Below are positions 1 through 5,281 of a DNA stretch of 5,281 nucleotides, in pieces. The stretch's first letter is position 1, and each line of letters opens with the position of its first letter. Location of the stretch: assembly GCA_002308955.1 (NCBI GenBank), contig DBWJ01000004.1:152-5432 (forward strand), read 5' to 3'. Under the pieces are notes generated by a model that saw only the letters and a list, made by a program, of their open reading frames with translations, did no database searches and was not told the DNA's origin. Made by a program: the position numbers and the translations under genes. Source of the DNA: Lachnoclostridium sp. UBA1241 (GTDB taxonomy: Bacteria > Bacillota > Clostridia > Lachnospirales > Lachnospiraceae).

Positions 1-1123
1 GACCGAACAGGCACACGAGCCGCTTCGGATTGTACTCGCGAAGCGTTCCGAGAAGGCTCCGAAGCGCCATTCCGTTGTGCGCGTAGTCAATCATTACGGA
101 GAACTTGTCGGATACCTTCACGGGCTCCACACGTCCCCTTACATGAATGTGCTTCATAATATCGGTGATAATGCCTGTATCAATGCCCATCTCCGCGCAA
201 ACCGAAAACGCGGCAAGGGAATTATATGCGTTAAATGCGCCCGGAATATCCACGAATACCGGCGTATTTAAACGGCCGGACACGGTATAGGATACGCCGA
301 GGCTTCCGGCGTCATTCGTAAGCTTTACGTCGGAAAGCCTGTAGTCGGCCTGCTCCGAACGTCCGAAGACGACCTTTTTACAGGGCTGGTCCGCCATCAT
401 ATCCTCCGCGCGGGGATCGTCCCCGTTGAAGATGCCGGTACGGCTCACGGCGAAAAGCATGCGCTTGCACGCAAAATACTCCTCAAGGCTCTCGTGCTCG
501 CCGTCACCGATATGGTCGACGCCGAAATTCGTAAAGACACCGTAGTCAAATGTGATGCCGTGCACGCGCTTCATCTTAAGCCCCTGCGAAGACACCTCCA
601 TAACAACGGCGCGAACACCCTTATTCACCATGCGGGCGAGATAATCCTGCAGGTCATAGGACTCCGGCGTGGAATGCGACGACGGAAAACGCTCGTCTCC
701 GATGATATTCTCAATCGACCCGATCAGTCCGCAGGATATCCCGGCTTTTTCGAGTGTCTCCCGAATCATGACAGAGGTCGTCGTCTTGCCCTTTGTACCG
801 GTAAGACCGATCATCGTAAGCTTTTCCGCGGGATGACCGAACCATACCGCACTCAGTTCCGCAAGTGCCGCCCGGTCATCGTCGGTCTTAACGACCGCAA
901 CTCCTTCGGGAACCGATACATCCTTCGTAACGCAAACGGCAACAGCGCCGGCCTCAACGGCCGCGTTGATATAGTCATGTCCGTCGCTCTTCGTTCCGAC
1001 GATGCAGACGAACAGGTTGCCGGGCTTCAGCTTTCTTGTGTCGTACGCAATTCCCGTGATCTCCGTCTCGGGGCTGCCGCACACCAAAGTCCCGACTCCC
1101 GTTACTAGTTTTTCCAGTTTCAT
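1..1123 (-). CDS. murE: MurE-type Mur ligase (UDP-N-acetylmuramyl peptide synthetase), C-terminus outside the window
   Basis: This is the first 374 residues of a cytoplasmic Mur ligase; the reading frame stays open to base 1. Enzymes of the MurE type add the third amino acid (meso-diaminopimelate or lysine) to UDP-MurNAc-L-Ala-D-Glu using ATP. Visible motifs are an N-terminal MurE-like domain with DTR at 28-30 (YDTRKLKPGNLFVC), the ATP-binding loop GTKGKTT at 109-115, STPES at 151-155 (UDP-MurNAc-peptide side), MEVSS at 175-179, a DH at 203-204, a lysine in the EEYFACK segment at 220 that fits the carbamylated lysine, GAFNAYNSLAA at 295-305, GRVEPV at 330-335 and DYAHN at 346-350. The third-domain motif that separates DAP from Lys enzymes (DNPR in DAP enzymes) lies beyond the window, so substrate cannot be assigned. 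Several motifs differ from textbook MurE: SSQGL where SSHAL is usual, and VDHIGDGEH where a TxDHLDxH-like stretch is usual. It may therefore be a MurE paralogue. The start at 1123 is chosen because GGAG lies 9 nt upstream; an in-frame ATG at 1138 lacks a ribosome binding site. Confidence 0.85.
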   Translation of the reverse strand, partial: MKLEKLVTGVGTLVCGSPETEITGIAYDTRKLKPGNLFVCIVGTKSDGHDYINAAVEAGAVAVCVTKDVSVPEGVAVVKTDDDRAALAELSAVWFGHPAEKLTMIGLTGTKGKTTTSVMIRETLEKAGISCGLIGSIENIIGDERFPSSHSTPESYDLQDYLARMVNKGVRAVVMEVSSQGLKMKRVHGITFDYGVFTNFGVDHIGDGEHESLEEYFACKRMLFAVSRTGIFNGDDPRAEDMMADQPCKKVVFGRSEQADYRLSDVKLTNDAGSLGVSYTVSGRLNTPVFVDIPGAFNAYNSLAAFSVCAEMGIDTGIITDIMKHIHVRGRVEPVKVSDKFSVMIDYAHNGMALRSLLGTLREYNPKRLVCLFG

Positions 1124-1132
1124 GCTGAAATT

Positions 1133-1136
1133 CTCC
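1133..1136 (-). promoter_or_regulatory. Ribosome binding site of the murE-like gene
   Basis: GGAG on the minus strand, followed by nine bases and then ATG at 1123. It decides the start: the alternative in-frame ATG at 1138-1136 overlaps this site and has no purine-rich sequence at the right distance upstream. Using the downstream ATG gives an N-terminus (MKLEKL) typical of MurE proteins. Confidence 0.7.
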
Positions 1137-1156
1137 ATTTACTGGTTTTAATTGAC

Positions 1157-1235
1157 GCTGTCGCTGTCTCGGCAGCAGACCTCTCGAGAAGGTCTTCGAC
1201 AGTCTCTCGAGTTCTGCTCCGGACGGCGCGACAGC
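1157..1235 (-). repeat. Long imperfect inverted repeat upstream of the murE-like gene
   Basis: Three nested pairs of arms are seen directly: 1157-1164 with 1228-1235 (8 bp, GCTGTCGC/GCGACAGC), 1174-1179 with 1213-1218 (6 bp, AGCAGA/TCTGCT) and 1183-1189 with 1205-1211 (7 bp, CTCGAGA/TCTCGAG). The internal loop between the first two pairs is symmetric, 9 nt on each side. Competing pairings also exist: 1158-1163 with 1197-1202 (CTGTCG/CGACAG), and a smaller hairpin 1177-1181 with 1191-1195 (AGACC/GGTCT). CTCTCGAG occurs twice as a direct repeat (1181-1188 and 1204-1211), and GCTGTC twice in tandem (1157-1168). On the minus strand the structure lies about 34 nt before the murE-like start. No T-run follows on either strand, so it does not look like a simple intrinsic terminator. 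It could be a leader structure or a repeat element; its function is unknown. Confidence 0.6.
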
Positions 1236-1290
1236 TGTGAACAGAAATCGAAATGTAAAACTACTATTCCGTTAAACAGCCACGCGCGGC

Positions 1291-1339
1291 CGGAAGCAAG
1301 GGCGGAATCAATTCAGCTTGATTTCCGGACTTGCTTCCG
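1291..1339 (-). repeat. Strong stem-loop downstream of glgA (possible transcript end)
   Basis: A perfect 10-bp inverted repeat (CGGAAGCAAG at 1291-1300, CTTGCTTCCG at 1330-1339) continues inward, after a small mismatch, through CGGAA/TTCCG and TCAA/TTGA. This gives a stem of about 20 bp with one bulged base and a 6-nt loop at 1312-1317. On the minus strand it begins about 32 nt after the glgA stop codon, the place expected for a terminator or a 3'-protecting hairpin. The sequence following it is GC-rich (GCCGCGCGTGGC) and only later has a short TTT, so the U-tract of a standard Rho-independent terminator is missing. Transcript-end processing, a weak terminator or a dispersed repeat are all possible. 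Confidence 0.6.
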
Positions 1340-1371
1340 AGCCAGCAGTGGCGTGAATTGTAACCGGGGTA

Positions 1372-2808
1372 TTACATGCTCCGGTAGAGGTCCTCATACT
1401 GCTTCGCGGAATTGGTCCAGGAGAAGTCCCGTGCCATACCGCGGTCAATGATCTTGTTCCACTCGCGGCGGTGGTTGTAGTAGACATCCTTCGCGTAGCG
1501 GATGGTTCCGAGCATTTCGTGGGCGTTGTAGTTACAGAAGCCGAAGCCGGTACCGGTATTCTCGTACTGGTTGTACGGCTCTACCGTGTCACGGAGGCCG
1601 CCGGTCTCACGCACGATCGGAACCGTGCCGTAACGGAGGCTCATAAGCTGCGAGAGCCCGCAGGGCTCGAACAGCGAAGGCATCAGGAACGCGTCGCAGG
1701 ACGCGTAAATCTTATGCGAACGCTCGTTGTTGTAATAGATGTTCGCGGATACGCGGCTCTTATATTTCCACTCGAAATGACGGAACAGGTTCTCGTATTT
1801 CGGATCGCCCGTGCCGAGCACGACGAACTGTGTATCCTCCGCGCAGATTTCCTCGATCACGCAGTCCACAAGGTCAAGTCCCTTCTGGTCGGTAAGACGG
1901 GATACGATACCGAGCATGAACACCTTGTCGTCCTGCGCAAGGCCGAGTTCCTTCTGCAGCGCGCGCTTATTCTTCACCTTCTCCTTACGGAACGTGACGG
2001 CGTCGTAGTTCTGCACGATGTACGGGTCGGTCGCCGGGTCATACTCCTTATAATCGATACCGTTTACGATACCCGAGAGGCAGTTGCTCCGGGCATTCAT
2101 CAGACCGTCCAGCCCTTCGCCGTAGAACGGAGTCTTAATCTCCTGCGCATAGGTGTTGCTGACCGTCGTGATGCGGTCGGCGTACACAAGACCGCCCTTT
2201 AAGTAGTTCGCGTCGCCGTAGGCTTCCAGTTTGTCTGGCGCAAAATAATACGAAGACAGCCCCGTAATATCCTGCACGGATTTGGCATCCCACACGCCCT
2301 GGAACTTGAGGTTGTGAATCGTCATGATCGTCTTGATTCCGTGGTAGAACGGATTCTCCTGGAATCGGTCATGAAGCATAACCGGAATCAGGCCGGTCTG
2401 CCAGTCATGGCAGTGAATGATGTCCGGCTTAAAGCCGATTGCCGGAAGCGCCGACAGGCATGCCTTATCGAAAAATGCGAATTTCTCGATATCTTCGTGG
2501 ATATACCCGTAAGGCTTGTCGCCGTTGAAGTAATACTCGTTGTCAATGAAGTAAAATGTGATGCCGTCAAGCTCGGTCTTCAGAATGCCGACATACTGGC
2601 TCCTCCAGGCGAGGTCCACATAGAAATGCGTCACATACTCCATCCGGTCGCGATACTTCTGCGGAATGGCAAGATACTTCGGCACCATCACGCGGATGTC
2701 GAATTCCTCGCGGTTAATGTACTTCGGAAGCGATCCGACAACGTCGGCAAGACCTCCGGTCTTAATAAACGGTACACACTCCGATGCAACAAACAATACC
2801 TTTTTCAT
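1372..2808 (-). CDS. glgA: Glycogen synthase (ADP-glucose type, GT5 family)
   Basis: This is a complete 478-residue protein, the usual length for bacterial GlgA (about 477). It transfers glucose from ADP-glucose to the non-reducing end of a growing alpha-1,4-glucan, in the cytoplasm. The GT-B fold is evident: N-terminal domain starting MKKVLFVASE with the ADP-glucose-binding KTGGL at 16-20 and ADVVGSLPK after it, IHCHDWQTGL at 131-140, VNGID at 248-252, SRLTDQKG at 303-310 (Arg304 and Lys309 fit the conserved phosphate-binding pair), the catalytic-region FEPCGLSQL with Glu381, and ETGGLRDTV at 401-409. All expected key residues are present. The start at 2808 is favoured over an open extension to 2904: an AGGAG sits 5 nt before it, the family begins at this methionine, and the extension would overlap the end of recN. 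No other glycogen gene (glgB, glgC, glgD, glgP) lies in the window. It lies 49 bp downstream of recN. Confidence 0.96.
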   Translation of the reverse strand: MKKVLFVASECVPFIKTGGLADVVGSLPKYINREEFDIRVMVPKYLAIPQKYRDRMEYVTHFYVDLAWRSQYVGILKTELDGITFYFIDNEYYFNGDKPYGYIHEDIEKFAFFDKACLSALPAIGFKPDIIHCHDWQTGLIPVMLHDRFQENPFYHGIKTIMTIHNLKFQGVWDAKSVQDITGLSSYYFAPDKLEAYGDANYLKGGLVYADRITTVSNTYAQEIKTPFYGEGLDGLMNARSNCLSGIVNGIDYKEYDPATDPYIVQNYDAVTFRKEKVKNKRALQKELGLAQDDKVFMLGIVSRLTDQKGLDLVDCVIEEICAEDTQFVVLGTGDPKYENLFRHFEWKYKSRVSANIYYNNERSHKIYASCDAFLMPSLFEPCGLSQLMSLRYGTVPIVRETGGLRDTVEPYNQYENTGTGFGFCNYNAHEMLGTIRYAKDVYYNHRREWNKIIDRGMARDFSWTNSAKQYEDLYRSM

Positions 2809-2811
2809 ATG

Positions 2812-2818
2812 CTCTCCT
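2812..2818 (-). promoter_or_regulatory. Ribosome binding site of glgA
   Basis: AGGAGAG on the minus strand, with AGGAG ending 5 nt before the ATG at 2808. It is a strong Shine-Dalgarno sequence and fixes the start of glgA at MKKVLF rather than at the longer open frame that begins inside recN. Confidence 0.8.
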
Positions 2819-2831
2819 GTTTCTAAAAGAT

Positions 2832-2861
2832 ATGATATTAAACTGACATTCGGTATGTCAG
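2832..2861 (-). promoter_or_regulatory. Candidate sigma-A promoter for glgA
   Basis: On the minus strand CTGACA (2861-2856; 5 of 6 to TTGACA) is followed after 18 bp by TATCAT (2837-2832; 5 of 6 to TATAAT). Transcription would begin near 2825, giving a leader of under 20 nt that contains the glgA ribosome binding site. The -35 element overlaps the recN stop codon and lies in one arm of a hairpin, so the match could be fortuitous. If real, glgA can be expressed independently of yebC-recN. Confidence 0.35.
2843..2861 (-). terminator. Small hairpin at the end of recN (weak terminator or attenuator candidate)
   Basis: A perfect 7-bp inverted repeat, CTGACAT (2843-2849) and ATGTCAG (2855-2861), with a 5-nt loop. 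On the minus strand it spans the recN stop codon (2860-2858) and is followed by TTTAATATC and, further on, TTTT. The stem is short and only 3 of 7 pairs are GC, so strong termination is unlikely. Partial termination between recN and glgA is plausible. The same bases also supply the -35 element of the candidate glgA promoter. Confidence 0.3.
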
Positions 2862-4534
2862 AAACTGCCTTTTTCCTTTGCCAATGCCCGCATTTCCTTC
2901 GCATTTGCCATCACGGAATCGGTGATCTGCGCGCCGGAAAGCATTCTTGCGAGCTCCTTCACGGTCTGCTCCTCGTTAAGCGGCGTCACGCCGGTCTTCG
3001 TCGAGGTTCCGTCGGTCGCCTTTTCGATCAGAAAATGCTTTGAGGCAAATGCCGCAATCTGCGGCAGATGCGTAATGCACAGAATCTGATGTTCCTTCGC
3101 GATGGCGGCCATCTTCTCCGCCACCTTCTGCGCCGTTCTTCCGCTGACGCCGGTGTCGATTTCGTCGAGGATCAGCGTTTCGATCTCGTCCTTGCCGGCG
3201 AAAACGGATTTCACCGCAAGGCTGATCCTGCTAAGCTCGCCTCCGCTCGCAATCTTCGCAAGCGGTCTGACGGGTTCTCCGGGGTTCACGGAAATCATAA
3301 ACTCTGCGCTTTCCGTTCCGTCACCGGTCATCGGAACATCTTCGATTGCAATCCGGAATATGACATCCGGGAAATTCAGATCCGTAAGGGCATCATGAAT
3401 CTTCACTTCAAGTTTTCCTGCGGCCTCTCTTCGGACTTCTCCGAGCCTTCCGCAAAAATCTGCAAGCTTCTTCTCCTGCTTCCGGACGTTCCCTTTCAGT
3501 TCCTCGAGGTACCGGTCGAAATTCTCAAGCCGGTCAATCTTCAGAACCAGGTCCTTATCGTACCCGCGGATGTCCTCAACCGTCTTTCCGTATTTCGCCT
3601 TCAGGCGGTTCAGAAGGTTCAGCCGCTCCTCGGTCTCGGCAAGCTCACCCGCGTCCGAATCCAAATCATCCGCATAATCCGATAAGCCGGCTCCGATGTC
3701 CCGAAGCTGCTGCTCCACCTGCTCGATTTCGCGGTAAATGTCATCGAGCTTCGTGTCATACGAGAGCACGCGTCCCATTTGCCGAAGGGTCCGTCCGACA
3801 AGGTCCGCAGCGCTGTCCGAATCGGTACAGAGCAGACGGTCCGCTTCTCCGACCGCCTCTAAAAGGCGGCTCCGGTTTGAAAGGATGCGGTAGCGCTCTT
3901 CGAGCTCCGTATCCTCCCCGGGCTTCGGGTTGGCGCGTTCAATCTCCTCGTGTTCGTAACGAAGCAGGGACAGCTCGCGGGTTCTGCTTTCCGCGTGGGA
4001 CTCTGCTTCCTCATACTCACGAAGCGTCTGCCGGTACGCGCCGTATGCGGTACGGATTTCCGAAAGCAGCGGTCCGGTCTTCTCTTTCGCGAAGCGGTCC
4101 ACAAGCCGCAGCTGGTTCTTCGTATCGAGAAGCGTCTGATTCTCGCGCTGGCCGTAAACTTCCAAAAGCCGTTCCGAGAGTTCCTTCAGAAATCCCGTGT
4201 TGACGACTTCACCGTTCACGCGGCTGATGCTCCGTCCGTTGTCCGCGATGCGTCTTGAGATAATCAGATTCTCCTCAACGGGGATTTCATGGCTCTCGAG
4301 AAGTTCTCTTACTGCCTCGTCCTCTCCGTCGAAGATCAGCTCCGCAAGCGCATAATCCGCGTTCCGGCCGAGCATTTCCTTACTGACCTTGCCGCCGAGG
4401 GCGGCGTTCACGGAACCGAGAAGGATGGATTTGCCGGCGCCGGTTTCTCCGGTAAGGATATTCATTCCCGGGCCGAAATCCACGTAAACCTCGTCAATAA
4501 TCGCAAAGTTTTTGACATGTAAACTTAAAAGCAT
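2858..4534 (-). CDS. recN: DNA repair protein RecN (SMC-like ATPase)
   Basis: This is a complete 558-residue protein, within the usual RecN range (about 550-580). RecN is a cytoplasmic, nucleoid-associated SMC-like ATPase that acts early in RecA-dependent repair of double-strand breaks. The N-terminal head half begins MLLSLHVKNFAIIDEV and carries Walker A GETGAGKS at 29-36. A charged, leucine-rich coiled-coil region runs from about 150 to 370. The C-terminal head half has the ABC signature ASGGELSR at 429-436, Walker B TLILDEID at 453-460 with the catalytic Glu458, the D-loop TGVSGRTAQKV just after, and the switch His489 in CITHLPQIAAF. The conserved HGQHxHQ-type segment reads YGQRENQ (127-133), keeping the GQ but losing the histidines. 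The ATG at 4534 has GAGGA 4 nt upstream and gives the family-typical N-terminus. It follows yebC by 33 bp, so cotranscription is likely. Confidence 0.96.
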   Translation of the reverse strand: MLLSLHVKNFAIIDEVYVDFGPGMNILTGETGAGKSILLGSVNAALGGKVSKEMLGRNADYALAELIFDGEDEAVRELLESHEIPVEENLIISRRIADNGRSISRVNGEVVNTGFLKELSERLLEVYGQRENQTLLDTKNQLRLVDRFAKEKTGPLLSEIRTAYGAYRQTLREYEEAESHAESRTRELSLLRYEHEEIERANPKPGEDTELEERYRILSNRSRLLEAVGEADRLLCTDSDSAADLVGRTLRQMGRVLSYDTKLDDIYREIEQVEQQLRDIGAGLSDYADDLDSDAGELAETEERLNLLNRLKAKYGKTVEDIRGYDKDLVLKIDRLENFDRYLEELKGNVRKQEKKLADFCGRLGEVRREAAGKLEVKIHDALTDLNFPDVIFRIAIEDVPMTGDGTESAEFMISVNPGEPVRPLAKIASGGELSRISLAVKSVFAGKDEIETLILDEIDTGVSGRTAQKVAEKMAAIAKEHQILCITHLPQIAAFASKHFLIEKATDGTSTKTGVTPLNEEQTVKELARMLSGAQITDSVMANAKEMRALAKEKGSF

Positions 4535-4538
4535 AAAT

Positions 4539-4543
4539 TCCTC
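4539..4543 (-). promoter_or_regulatory. Ribosome binding site of recN
   Basis: GAGGA on the minus strand, 4 nt before the ATG at 4534, inside a purine-rich stretch (GGGAAAGAGGAA). It lies in the 33-bp yebC-recN gap, which shows no hairpin or promoter, in keeping with one transcript. Confidence 0.6.
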
Positions 4544-4567
4544 TTTCCCTCTCTCCGGGACAAAAGG

Positions 4568-5281
4568 TTACTCATCTTCCGGCAAAATACCGTTGTGGTA
4601 AACTTCCTGCACGTCATCGTCATCGTCCAAAAGGTCAAGCGTACGGTTGAACATCTTGATGTCCTGCTCGTCGGTAAGTTCTACCTCGGTCTGCGGAATC
4701 TTGGTTACTTCCGCCTGCGCCATTACAATGCCCTGTGCCTCAAGGGACTCGCGAACGGCCGAGAAGGAATCCGGATCGGTAAGAATCTCGTAGGAATCCT
4801 CATCGTCCGAAAAATCCTCAGCGCCGGCGTCTAATGCCATCATCATAAGATCGTCGGGATCGAGGTCGCATTCTTCCTTGTCGATGATGATCTGGCCCTT
4901 CTCATCGAACATGAAGGATACGCAGCCCGGCGTACCGATGCTTCCGTTCCCCTTCGTGAATGCGCTTCTTATGTTGGCTGCGGTACGGTTCTTGTTGTCT
5001 GTAAGCGCCTCAACGATAACCGCAATTCCCTTCGGGCCGTAACCCTCGTAGGAAACGAACTCGTAGTTTACGGCGTTCGCGTCGCCGGCTGCCTTCTTGA
5101 TGCTGCGGTCGATCGTGTCGTTCGGCATGTTGTTGGATTTCGCCTTTGCGATAATATCCTTCAGCTTGCTGTTGTTGTTCGGATCGGGACCGCCCTCCTT
5201 AACGGCAACGGCAATCTCACGGCCGAGACGGGTGAACACTTTACCCTTCGCGGCGTCGTTCTTCTCTTTCTTGTGCTTGAT
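4568..5281 (-). CDS. yebC: YebC/PmpR (TACO1) family protein, N-terminus outside the window
   Basis: This is the last 237 residues of a protein whose family is about 240-250 long, so only some nine residues are missing. The frame is open to the window edge and starts IKHKKEKNDAAKGK, which matches the family N-terminus just after its usual MAGHSKWxN-like beginning; the GTG at 5239 is an internal valine, not the start. Further family motifs are FTRLGREI, GGPDPNNNSKL, NMPNDTIDRSIKKA, YEGYGPKGIAVIVEALTDN, NRTAANIRSAFTK and the acidic C-terminus LLDDDDDVQEVYHN. The family was long annotated as a transcriptional regulator; more recent work on bacterial YebC and mitochondrial TACO1 supports a role on the ribosome in relieving stalls at proline-rich sequences. 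It acts in the cytoplasm. It is the first visible gene of the probable yebC-recN transcript; its promoter is outside the window. Confidence 0.95.
   Translation of the reverse strand: MKHKKEKNDAAKGKVFTRLGREIAVAVKEGGPDPNNNSKLKDIIAKAKSNNMPNDTIDRSIKKAAGDANAVNYEFVSYEGYGPKGIAVIVEALTDNKNRTAANIRSAFTKGNGSIGTPGCVSFMFDEKGQIIIDKEECDLDPDDLMMMALDAGAEDFSDDEDSYEILTDPDSFSAVRESLEAQGIVMAQAEVTKIPQTEVELTDEQDIKMFNRTLDLLDDDDDVQEVYHNGILPEDE

Larger units (their letters stand above)
1124..1371. other. Structured 248-bp intergenic region between glgA and the murE-like gene
   Basis: This is the largest gap without a gene. It holds the two long inverted repeats listed separately and the murE-like ribosome binding site. 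I see no T-box core motif, no recognisable riboswitch and no convincing -35/-10 pair for the murE-like gene on the minus strand. The AT-richest stretches (about 1237-1275 and 1141-1155) are where a promoter would most likely lie. The only plus-strand reading frame here runs antisense into glgA and has no protein family signature that I recognise. Confidence 0.6.

Noticed and set aside
494..1108. 204-codon plus-strand open frame antisense to the murE-like gene
   Set aside because: It mirrors a well-supported gene; its translation is arginine- and histidine-rich with no recognisable motif, as expected from the reverse strand of a moderately GC-rich gene.
1136..1138. Alternative in-frame ATG for the murE-like gene
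   Set aside because: It adds only five residues, lacks an upstream Shine-Dalgarno sequence, and its own bases form the GGAG used by the ATG at 1123.
1124..1371. T-box or amino-acid riboswitch controlling the murE-like gene
   Set aside because: The conserved T-box antiterminator core (GGTGG-type) and an intrinsic terminator with T-run are both absent; only unspecific hairpins are seen.
1152..1451. 99-codon plus-strand open frame through the intergenic region into glgA
   Set aside because: It runs through the inverted repeats and then antisense to glgA; composition is arginine- and serine-rich and I see no convincing ribosome binding site or family motif.
1471..2202. 243-codon plus-strand open frame antisense to glgA
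   Set aside because: It lies wholly opposite conserved glgA codons; it is valine-, arginine- and leucine-rich with no domain signature, which is typical of an antisense shadow.
2809..2904. 32-codon upstream extension of the glgA frame
   Set aside because: It overlaps the 3' end of recN, has no family similarity that I recognise, and the AGGAG plus family N-terminus point to the start at 2808.
3068..3685. 205-codon plus-strand open frame antisense to recN
   Set aside because: It lies entirely opposite recN's conserved C-terminal half and has no motif of its own.

Overview
The window is an ordinary-looking chromosomal segment with every supported gene on the minus strand. In transcription order, from high to low coordinates, they are: a YebC/TACO1-family protein (5' end cut off by the window), the DNA repair ATPase RecN (complete), glycogen synthase GlgA (complete), and a MurE-type Mur ligase (C-terminal part cut off by the window). 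The proteins fit a low-GC-lineage Firmicute with a moderately GC-rich genome, most likely a Clostridia/Lachnospiraceae-type bacterium. This is inferred from the style of the proteins and the Gram-positive AGGAG-type ribosome binding sites. No rRNA or other marker is present to settle it.

Layout: yebC (4568-5281) and recN (2858-4534) are 33 bp apart with no visible terminator between them, so they are probably cotranscribed. recN and glgA (1372-2808) are separated by 49 bp. That gap holds a small perfect hairpin overlapping the recN stop codon and a fair sigma-A-like promoter candidate, so glgA may be transcribed partly or wholly on its own. A 248-bp gap (1124-1371) follows glgA and precedes the murE-like gene (1-1123). 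It contains two long inverted repeats (1291-1339 and 1157-1235), neither followed by a clear T-run. This gap is the least explained part of the window.

Functionally the genes are a mixed housekeeping set: translation or transcription factor, double-strand-break repair, storage polysaccharide synthesis and peptidoglycan precursor synthesis. Nothing indicates that they form one pathway. I see no mobile element, CRISPR array, tRNA, rRNA or defence system, and no convincing new multi-gene system. The items most worth a second look are the structured glgA-murE intergenic region and the divergent motifs of the MurE-like protein. The altered HGQHxHQ-type motif in RecN and the compact recN-glgA junction are weaker leads.
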